A stretch of DNA of 64,000 nt from Listeria ivanovii subsp. ivanovii (GTDB lineage: Bacteria; Bacillota; Bacilli; Lactobacillales; Listeriaceae), in assembly GCF_900187025.1 (NCBI RefSeq), contig NZ_LT906478.1:852001-916000 (forward strand), given 5' to 3'. The notes under the pieces were generated by a model. That model did not search any database. It was not told where the DNA came from and saw only the letters and a program-made list of their open reading frames with translations. Shown one piece after another: positions 17,943-26,794 of this stretch (positions within the stretch are counted from its first letter, which is position 1; each line of letters opens with the position of its first letter). The position numbers and the translations under genes were made by a program.

Positions 17943-18272
17943 ATGGACATAGAAAAAATATCGTTTTCATTAATTTCACTAGCGGGAGATTCGTTTTCCA
18001 AATTAATCGAAGCACTTCAAGCGGCAAAAGAATCTGATACAGCTCGCGTGGAGTTACTACTAAAAGAAGCAGATGAGTTAATGATTCAAGCTCACAAAGA
18101 ACAAACAGAAATGTTAATCCAAGAGACTCGAGGCGAAAAAGCTAGCTATTCCGTATTACTTGTTCATGCCCAAGACACATTAATGAATACTATTTTAGCT
18201 TCGACCTTAATTCGCGAAATGATTGAAATGTACCAAGAAATCAAAGCAATAAAAATGGAGGGGGAAAAGTAA
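17943..18272 (+). CDS. PTS lactose/cellobiose-type EIIA
   Basis: About 109 residues, an all-helical EIIA of the Lac family. The conserved region ASYSVLLVHAQDTLMNTILA contains the phosphorylated His and the Gln-Asp that binds the trimer metal. It passes phosphate from HPr to the EIIB encoded next. I use ATG 17943, preceded by GAGGG. The upstream ATG 17925 overlaps the regulator's stop and has no SD. Its stop abuts the EIIB start, indicating one operon. Confidence 0.92.
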   Translation: MDIEKISFSLISLAGDSFSKLIEALQAAKESDTARVELLLKEADELMIQAHKEQTEMLIQETRGEKASYSVLLVHAQDTLMNTILASTLIREMIEMYQEIKAIKMEGEK

Positions 18273-18608
18273 ATGGAAATGGATCAATTACATGTGCTTT
18301 TAGTGTGTAACTTAGGAGCATCTACAGGAGTTATGGTCACCAAAATGAAAGAGGTCGCACAAAATAGCGAGAAACTGAAAAATACGGACGTTAAAATCGA
18401 AGCTCATCCAGCAGGAGAACTTCGTGAATATATTGAAGCATTTGATGTTATTTTAGTTGGTCCGCAAATCAAGCACCAATTAAAACACTTAAGTGAGATT
18501 GCAGCTGAATTTGATAAACCCATCCAAGTCATTGACACAAAGGATTACGGAACAGTCAACGGTGCAAATATTTTAAAAGATGCGATTATCCTTAAAATGA
18601 ATAAATAA
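18273..18608 (+). CDS. PTS lactose/cellobiose-type EIIB
   Basis: 111 residues with the P-loop-like start HVLLVCNLGASTGVMVTKM, where the Cys is the phosphorylation site. The centre VILVGPQIKHQLKHL and the end VIDTKDYGTVNGANIL are usual for EIIB of the Lac/Cel family. It transfers phosphate from EIIA to the sugar during uptake by EIIC. It starts immediately after the EIIA stop with SD GGAGGGGG. Confidence 0.93.
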   Translation: MEMDQLHVLLVCNLGASTGVMVTKMKEVAQNSEKLKNTDVKIEAHPAGELREYIEAFDVILVGPQIKHQLKHLSEIAAEFDKPIQVIDTKDYGTVNGANILKDAIILKMNK

Positions 18609-18627
18609 AAAAGTGGAGGGAAACAAC

Positions 18628-19953
18628 ATGTCGAGTAAAAACAAACAATCTTTTATGAATCGTTTTATCGCTTTTATGGAGAAGTATTTTGAACCTGTCG
18701 CTGCGAGAATTGAAAAGCAACGCCATATTTCTTCCATTAAAAATGGGATGATTGCTCTCATTTCCGTGTTGATTATTGGCTCATTTTCACTGATTATTTC
18801 GGCTATAGGAAATATGTTTCCAGCAGGTTCTGGTGTAAAAGAATTCTTCATTCAAAATGCCGCAGCGCTTAATTTGCCTTTCCAGTTTACATTTGGACTA
18901 TTATCGATTTATGCAGCAATCACTATTTCTTACAGCCATGCTAAGCAAATGAAAGTTCCAGTACTTCATAGCGTCATGGCGGCTGTTATGGTAACACTTA
19001 TTTTGAATACGAAAATGGTCGATGGCGTTCTAAATACAGAATTTTTAGATTCTAGAGGTTTATTTATCGCTATCTTTGGGGCTTTAATTTCGGTAGAACT
19101 GATTGGTTTGTTCATTAGAAAAAATATCACTATCCGGATTAAAGGTTTGCCAGCAGGAATCGCGACTACTTTTGAGGCAATCATTCCACTTGTGGTGTTG
19201 TTATTTGGTGCAGTTGGTTTAAGTATTTTGATGCAAAGTGTCACCAGCGGGCAAATTATTCCAGAAGCCTTTACGACAATGCTTGCTCCGGCAATTAATA
19301 GTATTGATACCCCTTATGCTGTATTCTTAATTTGCTTCTTAGAAATGCTATTTTGGTTTATTGGTTTAAATGGTTATGCGATTTTGATTGGTTTTGTACT
19401 TCCTTTTATGACACAATATTTAGGAGCGAATGCAGCAGCTTATGCAGCAGGAGAGCCAATTCCTCACGTTTTCGCGCCAAACTTTTGGGATTACTTTATG
19501 GGATTTTCTGGTTCAGGTATTACGGGCGCACTCGTTATTCTTGCCCTATTTAGTAAATCCAAAGAGTTAAAGGCTGTCGGCAAGGTATCTGTTGTACCAG
19601 CTATTTTCACGATTTCTGAGCCAGTTGTTTTCGGATTACCAATCTGTTTTAATCCGTATTTGTTTATTCCGTTTGTACTTGGAACACCAATTTTAGCAGT
19701 GGGTCAATGGTTTGTGTTTCACTTTGGCTGGGTTCGGCCCCCAATTGCGAACGTCGGCGGGACACCGATTCCACTAGCTCAATACTTAGCAACAATGGAC
19801 TGGCGAGCAATCGTCTTAATCATCTTTGTTCTAGCAGCAGCGGTCTGCATGTATTATCCATTCTTCAAAATGTATGAGAAAAGTTTAATTAAAGAAGAGG
19901 CAGTTGTATCTGACCGTGAAGCAGCACACGCGGCTCTGGACTTAGATTTCTAA
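18628..19953 (+). CDS. PTS lactose/cellobiose-type EIIC permease
   Basis: About 441 residues and ten or so membrane segments. Family landmarks are the N-terminal FMNRFIAFMEKYFEPVAARIEKQ amphipathic stretch, FWFIGLNGYAI, and the GIFNxxEPxxFGxP-like loop here as FTISEPVVFGLPI. It imports a sugar that is phosphorylated on entry. Start ATG 18628 follows SD GGAGGG. The substrate is unknown. The following deaminase gene hints at an amino sugar or aminosugar-containing glycoside. Confidence 0.93.
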   Translation: MSSKNKQSFMNRFIAFMEKYFEPVAARIEKQRHISSIKNGMIALISVLIIGSFSLIISAIGNMFPAGSGVKEFFIQNAAALNLPFQFTFGLLSIYAAITISYSHAKQMKVPVLHSVMAAVMVTLILNTKMVDGVLNTEFLDSRGLFIAIFGALISVELIGLFIRKNITIRIKGLPAGIATTFEAIIPLVVLLFGAVGLSILMQSVTSGQIIPEAFTTMLAPAINSIDTPYAVFLICFLEMLFWFIGLNGYAILIGFVLPFMTQYLGANAAAYAAGEPIPHVFAPNFWDYFMGFSGSGITGALVILALFSKSKELKAVGKVSVVPAIFTISEPVVFGLPICFNPYLFIPFVLGTPILAVGQWFVFHFGWVRPPIANVGGTPIPLAQYLATMDWRAIVLIIFVLAAAVCMYYPFFKMYEKSLIKEEAVVSDREAAHAALDLDF

Positions 19954-19972
19954 TAGAGAAAGGTTGATAAAA

Positions 19973-20701
19973 ATGAAAGTAGTTATAAAAGAAAGTCCTC
20001 AAGTAGTAGCTGAAACAATAAGTAAAAAGATTATTGAATTAGTAAATGAAAAGCCAACAAGCTTAGTTTGTATTGCTGGTGGAGATACACCGTTATTAAC
20101 GATAGAAGCATTAGTAAAAGCGAATCAAGCAGGGGAAGTAGATTTTAGTAAGACGCAATTTGTTGGTTTAGATGAATGGGTCGGACTTGGTAGAGAAACA
20201 AAAGGAAGTTGTATCCAGACTTTATATGATGCTTTTTTTGACCGTTTAAAGGATGTCACAAGTGAGCAGATTTGCTTTTTTGACGGGAAAGCCGCTGATT
20301 TAGAAACAGAATGTTCTCGTGTAGACACATTTATTGATGATCGTGGTGGGATGGATTTTATCTTGCTAGGAATCGGTCTTAACGGACATATTGGTTTTAA
20401 CGAACCATTTGTACCTGTCGATGTCAATTGTCATATAGTGGAATTAGATGATGTGACTAAACGTGTCATGAGTAAATACTTCGAGACAGATTTACCTTTA
20501 ACTCACGGAATGTCACTTGGAATGAAACAGATTTTAGCAGCAAAAGAAATTTATTTAGTCGCTACTGGTGAGAAAAAAGCCGCAATTGTTCAACAGGTTG
20601 TCGAAACTGAGCCAACTGTGGAAATTCCAGCAACTTTAGCCAAACAAACTACTTCTACACTAGTAGTAGATAAATTGGCAGCAAGTGGGTGTGAAATCTA
20701 A
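19973..20701 (+). CDS. Glucosamine-6-phosphate deaminase family protein
   Basis: 242 residues of the NagB family, which converts glucosamine 6-phosphate to fructose 6-phosphate and ammonia. The substrate-binding VGLDEWVGL, the catalytic loop GIGLNGHIGFNEP and the LTHGMSLGMKQIL segment are in place. The Asn before GHI is common in Firmicutes NagB. I prefer ATG 19973 to TTG 19964 because of the SD AGAAAGG spacing. The last base of its stop codon is the first base of the next start. The enzyme may act on a related amino sugar phosphate, given the unusual operon partners. Confidence 0.85.
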   Translation: MKVVIKESPQVVAETISKKIIELVNEKPTSLVCIAGGDTPLLTIEALVKANQAGEVDFSKTQFVGLDEWVGLGRETKGSCIQTLYDAFFDRLKDVTSEQICFFDGKAADLETECSRVDTFIDDRGGMDFILLGIGLNGHIGFNEPFVPVDVNCHIVELDDVTKRVMSKYFETDLPLTHGMSLGMKQILAAKEIYLVATGEKKAAIVQQVVETEPTVEIPATLAKQTTSTLVVDKLAASGCEI

Positions 20702-21654
20702 TGGAAAAAATTATCGTGCAAGGAAGAAAAAATGGTCAAAAAGTCGATATTGAATGTTCTAATTTAGTCATGGGTGCAGGGGATTTTTTACGAGTGGATA
20801 ATATGGATTTCGCAGGTGCTGTTCTCGATCAATATTTTGCACTCGGTGGAAATATTTTTGATACTGCTCGCCATTATCGTCATAGTGAAAAAGCCATTGG
20901 AGCTTGGATGGAGACGCGTGGTAATCGAGAAAGTATTGTCATCCAAACAAAAGGTGGGCACCCAGTCCGAGAAGCAAGTGATGTACCTCGTGTAACGCCA
21001 GAAGCGATTTATGAAGATATTTCAGTGAGTTTGGAGATGCTTCAAACGGATCATGTAGAGTTATTTGCGCTACATCGAGATAATCCTACTGTTGAAGTGG
21101 GACCGATTATGGAAGCATTACACAAAGAAGTGGAAAATGGTCGTGTATATGCGATTGGACTTTCTAATTGGGAGTTGCCGCGAATTATCGAAGCAAATGA
21201 TTACGCCATGACTCACGGATTGACTCCACTTAGTTTTAATAGCCCTAATTTTAGTTTGGCAAAAGTAAACCGACCACGCTGGGAAAATTGTGTTTCCGCA
21301 AGTGAAGAGATGGTGCGCTGGCATGAACAAACGAATTTACCACTTTTTTCTTGGTCTTCACAGGCTGGCGGTTTCTTTTCTGGCAGATTTTCAGAACAAG
21401 ATCAATCAGATACCGAAATGGTGGAAGTTTACTATAGCGAAGCCAACTGGGAACGTTACAAACGTGCCAAAGAGCTAGCTCAGAAAAAAGGATGTACTGC
21501 CATTCAAGTTTCGCTTGCCTACGTGTTAAGTCAATCTTTCCCAACGGCAGCGGTAATCGGCCCTGAAAATCAAGTGGAACTAAAATCTTCTGTAGCAGCG
21601 GCGAGCATTCAACTGACCCGAGAAGAAGTAGCATGGCTTGATTTAAAAGCATAG
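20701..21654 (+). CDS. Aldo/keto reductase
   Basis: 317-residue (beta/alpha)8 oxidoreductase with the AKR tetrad visible: Asp and Tyr in NIFDTARHYRHSE, Lys in IQTKGGHP and His in LFALHRD. The C-terminal YVLSQSFPTAAVIGPEN is the NADP(H)-binding part. Start overlaps the deaminase stop by one base (TAATG), so translation is coupled. In this operon it may oxidise or reduce the sugar delivered by the PTS. The substrate is unknown. Confidence 0.88.
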   Translation: MEKIIVQGRKNGQKVDIECSNLVMGAGDFLRVDNMDFAGAVLDQYFALGGNIFDTARHYRHSEKAIGAWMETRGNRESIVIQTKGGHPVREASDVPRVTPEAIYEDISVSLEMLQTDHVELFALHRDNPTVEVGPIMEALHKEVENGRVYAIGLSNWELPRIIEANDYAMTHGLTPLSFNSPNFSLAKVNRPRWENCVSASEEMVRWHEQTNLPLFSWSSQAGGFFSGRFSEQDQSDTEMVEVYYSEANWERYKRAKELAQKKGCTAIQVSLAYVLSQSFPTAAVIGPENQVELKSSVAAASIQLTREEVAWLDLKA

Positions 21655-21669
21655 GAAAGGCGGGATGAT

Positions 21670-22437
21670 ATGGATATTAAAGAAAAAATAGCGGTCCAAC
21701 TTTATTCAGTACGGAAAGAAATGGAACGAGATTTAGAAGGTACATTCAAAAAAATTCATGAAATTGGGTTTCGTTATGTGCAACTCGATGGTATGCGAGG
21801 AAATAATCCTGCCGAAGTTTTACGTTTGCTTAGTAAATATGAGTTAAAGGTCATTGGTATGCATATAAAGCATGACCGTTTTATGACAGACTTAGATGGT
21901 ATCATTCAAGAAGCCTATTACTTTGGCTGTAAAACCATTTTTGATAAGTATATCGAGGAGGAAGATCAAACGCTTGCTGGTTATAAAGCAACAAAAGAAG
22001 TGCTAATTAGGGCTGTTCAGCGATTAAATGCACTTGGTTTTCGAGTTGGCTTGCATAACCCAGAATATGATTTTAATGCGTTAATTGCTGGCCGAAGAGT
22101 GATGGATTTCATTACAGACCCAGTAAATGGTATATGTATTTATGCAGAACCAGATACATACTGGATTAGAGCGGCTGGACATGATGAAGGAGAGTTTATC
22201 AAGCGATACAGTGGACGAGCGCCAATTGTCCATATGAAAGACTTTGTCAGCGGTTTTGCATTAGAAGACATGGACAATAACTTAGTGGAAATTGGTCAAG
22301 GTGAGGTAGATTTTCGTGCAATAATTGACTGGGGCGAAGCGAATGGAGTCGAGTATTACTGCATCGAGCAAGATCGGTCGAAAAGAGATATGTTTGATAC
22401 ATTAAAATCCAGTTACAGTTATTTGTTGAATTTATAA
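21670..22437 (+). CDS. Sugar phosphate isomerase/epimerase (AP endonuclease 2 fold)
   Basis: 255 residues of the xylose-isomerase-like TIM-barrel family. Metal-ligand candidates are the acidic residues in CIYAEPDTYWI, the His of IVHMKDF, and Glu in VEIGQGEVDF and YCIEQD. The start MDIKEKIAVQLYSVR is typical. It is the last gene of the operon, 15 bases after the reductase, with SD AAAGGCGGGATG. Reductase and isomerase together suggest modification of a non-standard sugar. A terminator follows. Confidence 0.85.
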   Translation: MDIKEKIAVQLYSVRKEMERDLEGTFKKIHEIGFRYVQLDGMRGNNPAEVLRLLSKYELKVIGMHIKHDRFMTDLDGIIQEAYYFGCKTIFDKYIEEEDQTLAGYKATKEVLIRAVQRLNALGFRVGLHNPEYDFNALIAGRRVMDFITDPVNGICIYAEPDTYWIRAAGHDEGEFIKRYSGRAPIVHMKDFVSGFALEDMDNNLVEIGQGEVDFRAIIDWGEANGVEYYCIEQDRSKRDMFDTLKSSYSYLLNL

Positions 22438-22446
22438 AGTAGAAAG

Positions 22447-22476
22447 GCGTCAGAAAAAATTTCTGATGTCTTTTTT
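22447..22476 (+). terminator. Terminator of the PTS/deaminase operon
   Basis: GCGTCAGAA and TTCTGATGTC arms, then six T. Confidence 0.85.
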
Positions 22477-22497
22477 ATGCACTAAAATAGCGATCAA

Positions 22498-22523
22498 GTT
22501 TACAAGCAGACTGATTTGGGAAC
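22498..22523 (+). promoter_or_regulatory. SigB promoter of the wall-protein gene
   Basis: GTTTAC (22498-22503), 14 bases, GGGAAC (22518-22523), fitting the GTTTnn-N(13-15)-GGGwAw pattern of SigB. The EGD-e counterpart (lmo0880) is, from memory, a SigB regulon member. Confidence 0.8.
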
Positions 22524-22558
22524 TATAAAGATAGATGTTTTAAGGGGGAATGAAACAA

Positions 22559-23944
22559 ATGAATAAGAAGTGGTTGATTTTTGCACTTGTTTTTTTATTA
22601 GCTACGATATTTTTTGTACCAAAAGCTGAAGCGGGAACAGATTATGGGAGTAATTTCTTTACTAAAGTCGCGCTGCAAAATCAAAACGGGGAAGACACAA
22701 CCAACTTCAAAGAAAATAGTAGAGTAAGAGTTGCCTATGATTTTGTTATTACGCAGCCAGTGGTGAGTGGTGAAACAATGACGTTAACTATTCCAGCACA
22801 ACTAAAATTAATTAATTTTGGTGGTTTTCCAGTGAATGACGCAGAAGGAAATACGATAGCCAATGCGACAGTGGATCCGACTACAGGAACGATAACTTTA
22901 ACCTTTACAGACTATGTTAATACCCATACAGATTTAAGCGGTAGTTTATACTATAACGCTACGTTTAATAGCAAAAATATTCAAACAGATCAAGTTAATC
23001 CGATTTTATTTCCGATAAAAAATACCACACAAGTTTGGAATACGTATATTAGTAAAGTATCAACTGGCGGTGGAACAGGTTCGCCAACCGTGGTTTTTAA
23101 ACAAGGGCGAATGGACGACAAAGATCCGACTATTTTGCACTGGACAGTTACTTTAAATAATGCACTTTTACCAATTGAAAATGCCATTTATACAGATACA
23201 CTTGGTTCTGGCCAAACTTTGCTCGGTAAAGCGACAGTAAAATATCGTGATGTAAATAAAAAGGTTGTCTCCGAGTCAGAGAAAAAAGTTTCACTAGATA
23301 ATAATCGTAATTTCAAGTTAACGATTGGAACACTAACTAATCAATCTGTCGTCATTAGCTATGATACCCAAATTACGAGTAAACAAAAAAGTTACACGAA
23401 TAAAGCGACGATTGCAGGGGATGATTTTGATGCAGTTTCGAGAAATGCAAGTGTGATTGACTACGGAAATGGAGGTCAAGGAGCTGGAACGCCCCCGCCC
23501 CCAGTGAAAGAAGAACCACCCTTTATTCCAGCAGAAAAACAGCCCATTGAAAAAGTGGTTGAAACAGATTTTGGCCCACTAGAAATAGTAAAAGATTCTG
23601 ATGGAAATGGCAAAATCAAAGTTATTTACAAAGTGAAAAGTGGTGATACTTTTCCTGGAGTTGCCAAAAAATTCGATGTGACTGTTGCAGATATTAAAGA
23701 TTGGAATAAGCTTACGTCAGATAATTTACAAACGGGACAAAAATTGCAATTGACTATTGAAAAAAAATTACTTAATAGTATTACTATACCAGCAACACCC
23801 AATGTAACTAGTACGACTAAAGTTGGGAGTGTCATTGAAACGGCAGGAACATTGCCGCATACTGGTGACACGAATCCTTTGTTAGCATTCTTAGCTGGTT
23901 TAAGTCTAGTTTTCTTTGGATTTATATTTTTACGCAAAAGCTAA
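22559..23944 (+). CDS. LPXTG cell-wall-anchored protein with LysM domain
   Basis: About 461 residues. Signal peptide (about 1-26, PKAEAG), two beta-rich adhesin-like domains of the collagen-binding type (about 30-165 and 175-300), a Pro-rich linker ([12 protein letters not shown]), a LysM motif (about 355-402, [16 protein letters not shown] ... [10 protein letters not shown]), and the sorting signal LPHTG (432-436) with hydrophobic tail and final RKS. Sortase A would attach it to peptidoglycan, and the LysM would bind the wall as well. ATG 22559 is 11 bases from the SD AAGGGGG. The SigB promoter upstream makes it a stress-induced surface protein. Confidence 0.9.
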   Translation: MNKKWLIFALVFLLATIFFVPKAEAGTDYGSNFFTKVALQNQNGEDTTNFKENSRVRVAYDFVITQPVVSGETMTLTIPAQLKLINFGGFPVNDAEGNTIANATVDPTTGTITLTFTDYVNTHTDLSGSLYYNATFNSKNIQTDQVNPILFPIKNTTQVWNTYISKVSTGGGTGSPTVVFKQGRMDDKDPTILHWTVTLNNALLPIENAIYTDTLGSGQTLLGKATVKYRDVNKKVVSESEKKVSLDNNRNFKLTIGTLTNQSVVISYDTQITSKQKSYTNKATIAGDDFDAVSRNASVIDYGNGGQGAGTPPPPVKEEPPFIPAEKQPIEKVVETDFGPLEIVKDSDGNGKIKVIYKVKSGDTFPGVAKKFDVTVADIKDWNKLTSDNLQTGQKLQLTIEKKLLNSITIPATPNVTSTTKVGSVIETAGTLPHTGDTNPLLAFLAGLSLVFFGFIFLRKS

Positions 23945-24101
23945 AAAGAGGAGACTGGGACATAACTAAAACTTGGTAATAAAAATAGGAAAATAGAAAA
24001 GCAGAAATCATTGTATAGAGCCATTTCGGGAAAATGGAATAGACATGATTTCTGTTTGTTTTTCATTTTAGAGACTCTTTTGTCTCAGCCTCCTCTTTTC
24101 A
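23945..24101. repeat. Nested inverted-repeat element between convergent genes
   Basis: The outer arms AAAAGAGGAGACTGGGACA and TGTCTCAGCCTCCTCTTTT frame the region. Inside, GCAGAAATCATTGT pairs with ACATGATTTCTG, and the centre CCATTTC...ATGG pairs again. The whole can fold as one long stem. The GGCTGGGACA-type end resembles repeats I recall from other Firmicutes intergenic regions. It may also serve as a terminator for both convergent genes. Confidence 0.6.
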
Positions 24102-24103
24102 TT

Positions 24104-24580
24104 TTATAAAAGCTGGCCTTTTTTTCGATGGATAAAATTTTCATTGGTAGATTTATGATGAAATGATTTAGAGTCTTTCTTGGGCTTTTCTGGAAGATTT
24201 ATGGTGATTGTTTTGCTTTTAATCTGTTGATTAGCTGATTTTGTTGTAATAGTAATTAAATTATTTCCAGGCTTTAAATGTGCAATCGTGAATTGATGAT
24301 AAGTAGAGGAGCCAGTCACTTTTTTAGTTTGATTATTTATAACAACAGAAATCGTTGCATTTTCTTCGGTCTCAAACATTAATTCTGCACGATCATTCAT
24401 AATTTCAATATGAGGGTTATCGAGAGAATAAGTCAAAAATAATTCCATCAATTCAGTGGAAGTTTGTGTTGTATAGGTTACACCGGTTGTTGCCTTATGC
24501 GCCTGTGCAATTTCCGGAAGCCAGTTTAGTGTCACCAATAAAAGCCCGATTATAAGTATGATTTGCCACTTTTTCCTCAT
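24104..24580 (-). CDS. Small secreted protein of unknown function
   Basis: About 158 residues with a signal peptide (MRKKWQIILIIGLLLVTL ... AQA|HKA) and a mature part with an Ig-like beta pattern (IVVINNQTKKV..., LKPGNNLITITTKSAN). The Lys-rich tail follows. SD AAGGGG precedes the start. I chose ATG 24580 over the GTG three codons earlier because of SD spacing. It is convergent with the LPXTG gene. No anchor is seen, so the basic tail may bind the wall. Family not recognised. Confidence 0.7.
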   Translation of the reverse strand: MRKKWQIILIIGLLLVTLNWLPEIAQAHKATTGVTYTTQTSTELMELFLTYSLDNPHIEIMNDRAELMFETEENATISVVINNQTKKVTGSSTYHQFTIAHLKPGNNLITITTKSANQQIKSKTITINLPEKPKKDSKSFHHKSTNENFIHRKKGQLL

Positions 24581-24726
24581 TATTCTCACCCCTTCTGTAA
24601 TAGTATAAAAAATAAATATGAATAAAGTATGAATAAAGCTCGCTAAATTATTCGATTTAATTACACAGAAGCTCTTCCCATTTAATCATTATTAACGTAA
24701 GATAAAAAGAAAAAAGGAGTAGAGCG

Positions 24727-25209
24727 ATGGAACTTGAAAATTTAGAAAAAAAACTACCAGAAAAAATTAAAACTGTCTGGCGGCAAACGGAAGGGATAGC
24801 TGTTTTTGCTTTTCTTCTTTGTTCTGTCGTAGCAGCCGTGATTTTTTATTATACGGAAATATCACTATGGTGGAGCTTGATTGGGTTTGGTTTTACTTGT
24901 TTATATGCAGTGTTCGTTTACGGCTTTATTATTCCGTTTCGTTTTGCGAGGTGGAGTTATCAAATCAAACCAGATGAAATGGAAATTCAACATGGTATCA
25001 TTTTTAGAAGTCGAGTATTAATTCCGATGGTTCGTATTCAGTACGTAGAAACAGGGCAAGGTCCATTACTTAGACGACAAAAGCTTGTTTCATTATCTAT
25101 CACGACAGCTGCCAAAACACATGTCATTGAAGCGATAAATGAATCAGAATCGGATGAGCTAAGACATCATATTTTGGAACTTGTGAAGGTGGCGAAAGAA
25201 GATGTTTGA
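24727..25209 (+). CDS. PH-domain membrane protein, YdbS type
   Basis: 160 residues: two membrane helices (about 25-70) and a bacterial PH (bPH2) domain with EIQHGIIFRSRVLIPMVRIQYVE. Paired with the next gene, it matches the B. subtilis YdbS/YdbT pair, reported to affect resistance to certain bacteriocins. SD AAAGGAG precedes ATG 24727. It overlaps the next gene by eight bases, so the products probably act together in the membrane. Confidence 0.8.
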   Translation: MELENLEKKLPEKIKTVWRQTEGIAVFAFLLCSVVAAVIFYYTEISLWWSLIGFGFTCLYAVFVYGFIIPFRFARWSYQIKPDEMEIQHGIIFRSRVLIPMVRIQYVETGQGPLLRRQKLVSLSITTAAKTHVIEAINESESDELRHHILELVKVAKEDV

Positions 25210-26674
25210 AGAAAGACGTCTACACCCAATCGCGCTAATGAAGGAAATAATTACGAACGTTAGACGAAATATTGTCCCAATTATTGTGGCACTATTTTCT
25301 GTTTTTAGAGGGATTGAAAGTAGCGGTTATTTACCAAGTTGGGCAATTTATGTCATTGTAGTTCTGGTTATTTTGCTTATTTTAACGCCTGCTGTGTTGA
25401 AATACATTACTTATAAATATATATTAGAAGATCAGGGAATCCGAATAAAATATGGCTTGATTTTCAGAAAGAATACATACATTCCATACGAGCGCATCCA
25501 AACAGTACAAAAGAAACAATGGTTTTTCTTTATCCCCTTTGATGTTTGCCAAATACTCATCGAAACTGCTGGCGGTAATGGAAAAGCAGAAGCCGATTTA
25601 GTAGCTGTCCCAGTGGGGGTGGTGGATGAATTAAAAGATTTACGTGATGGAAAAAAACAAGCAATAAAAGAAGAACATGTGACAGACGAAGAACAACCCG
25701 TAGAAGTTCCAGAAAAGACGGTCATGCTCCAAACAAAGCAATTAATTTTAATGGCGGTAACTTCTGGTGGGGTATTCGGAACACTTTTAATTGTGTTAGC
25801 TTTTATGCAACAATTTCGCGAAGTTATTCCAACTGATTGGATGGAATCACAAGCCGAAGAACTCTGGAAAATGGGCATTATTGTGATGATTGTTTTAATT
25901 GTCTTGATTTTGCTCGTTTTGTGGGGAATATCGATTGTAACGACACTTTTCAAATATTTCCAATTCAAACTCATGAAGTTTTCCGATTCGCTTGTTGTCG
26001 AAAAAGGACTGTTAGAACGAAATCATACAACCGTATCACTTGCTCGTATCCAAGGAATTATTATTGTTGAATCACCACTTCGACAAATACTTGGACTGGT
26101 TGCTGTGAAAGTGATTACTGCTGGGAATTCTGGTGATGAAAAGCAATCAGGTGATATTCTACTTTTACCAATCATGAAAAAAGAACAGGCCTTCCAAACT
26201 TTGAAAGAAATGCTACCTAATTATTTATTTGACTTGGAAAAAATGGAACGGGCTCCAAAAGAAAGTTTGCGCAGATTTTTACAGATTTATTTAGTATGGA
26301 CAGTAATTCCAGCTGCGATTGCGAGCATTTTATTTTTTCCACTTGGTCTTATTAGTTTACTGTTACCAATTTTAGCAGGAATTAAGGCTACCGCGAGTTA
26401 CCGTGCTACAGGTGTATCCTCAGATAAACATACCTTAATCATCCAAGCGCGCCCAGTTATTTCCAAATTAACCTATGTGATGCGGAAAGAACGAATCCAA
26501 AGCTTAAGCTTAAGACAGAGCATCTGGATGGAAAAAGGAAGAACGCGCCACTTAAATGTTTGGCTAAAATCAGGAAGCACAAGTGCGGAAGCCTATGTTC
26601 GCTATCTAAACAAGGACCAAGCTATCCAAATTTATGAATGGTATAGTCCCTCAAAGACAATAAATGAATCATAA
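25202..26674 (+). CDS. PH-domain membrane protein, YdbT type
   Basis: 490 residues with paired membrane helices at about 20-65, 180-245 and 355-400, each followed by a bPH2 repeat (GLIFRKNTYIPYERIQTVQKK; KGLLERNHTTVSLARIQGI; VMRKERIQSLSLRQS). It is a larger partner of the preceding protein. ATG 25202 lies inside the end of the upstream gene. The role is in the cell envelope. The exact function is not known. Confidence 0.8.
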   Translation: MFEERRLHPIALMKEIITNVRRNIVPIIVALFSVFRGIESSGYLPSWAIYVIVVLVILLILTPAVLKYITYKYILEDQGIRIKYGLIFRKNTYIPYERIQTVQKKQWFFFIPFDVCQILIETAGGNGKAEADLVAVPVGVVDELKDLRDGKKQAIKEEHVTDEEQPVEVPEKTVMLQTKQLILMAVTSGGVFGTLLIVLAFMQQFREVIPTDWMESQAEELWKMGIIVMIVLIVLILLVLWGISIVTTLFKYFQFKLMKFSDSLVVEKGLLERNHTTVSLARIQGIIIVESPLRQILGLVAVKVITAGNSGDEKQSGDILLLPIMKKEQAFQTLKEMLPNYLFDLEKMERAPKESLRRFLQIYLVWTVIPAAIASILFFPLGLISLLLPILAGIKATASYRATGVSSDKHTLIIQARPVISKLTYVMRKERIQSLSLRQSIWMEKGRTRHLNVWLKSGSTSAEAYVRYLNKDQAIQIYEWYSPSKTINES

Positions 26675-26676
26675 TA

Positions 26677-26733
26677 AGAACATCCTTTTGTAAAAAGTAG
26701 CTATTTTTCGCAAAAGGATGTTCTATTATTTTT
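26677..26733 (+). terminator. Terminator after YdbS/YdbT pair
   Basis: 14-bp perfect stem AGAACATCCTTTTG / CAAAAGGATGTTCT, then ATTATTTTT. Confidence 0.9.
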
Positions 26734-26794
26734 GGCGTAATTGCGGTAAAATAGAAAGAATAAAGCGAGTTTGATAGAGAGGATTGGTTAAGTA

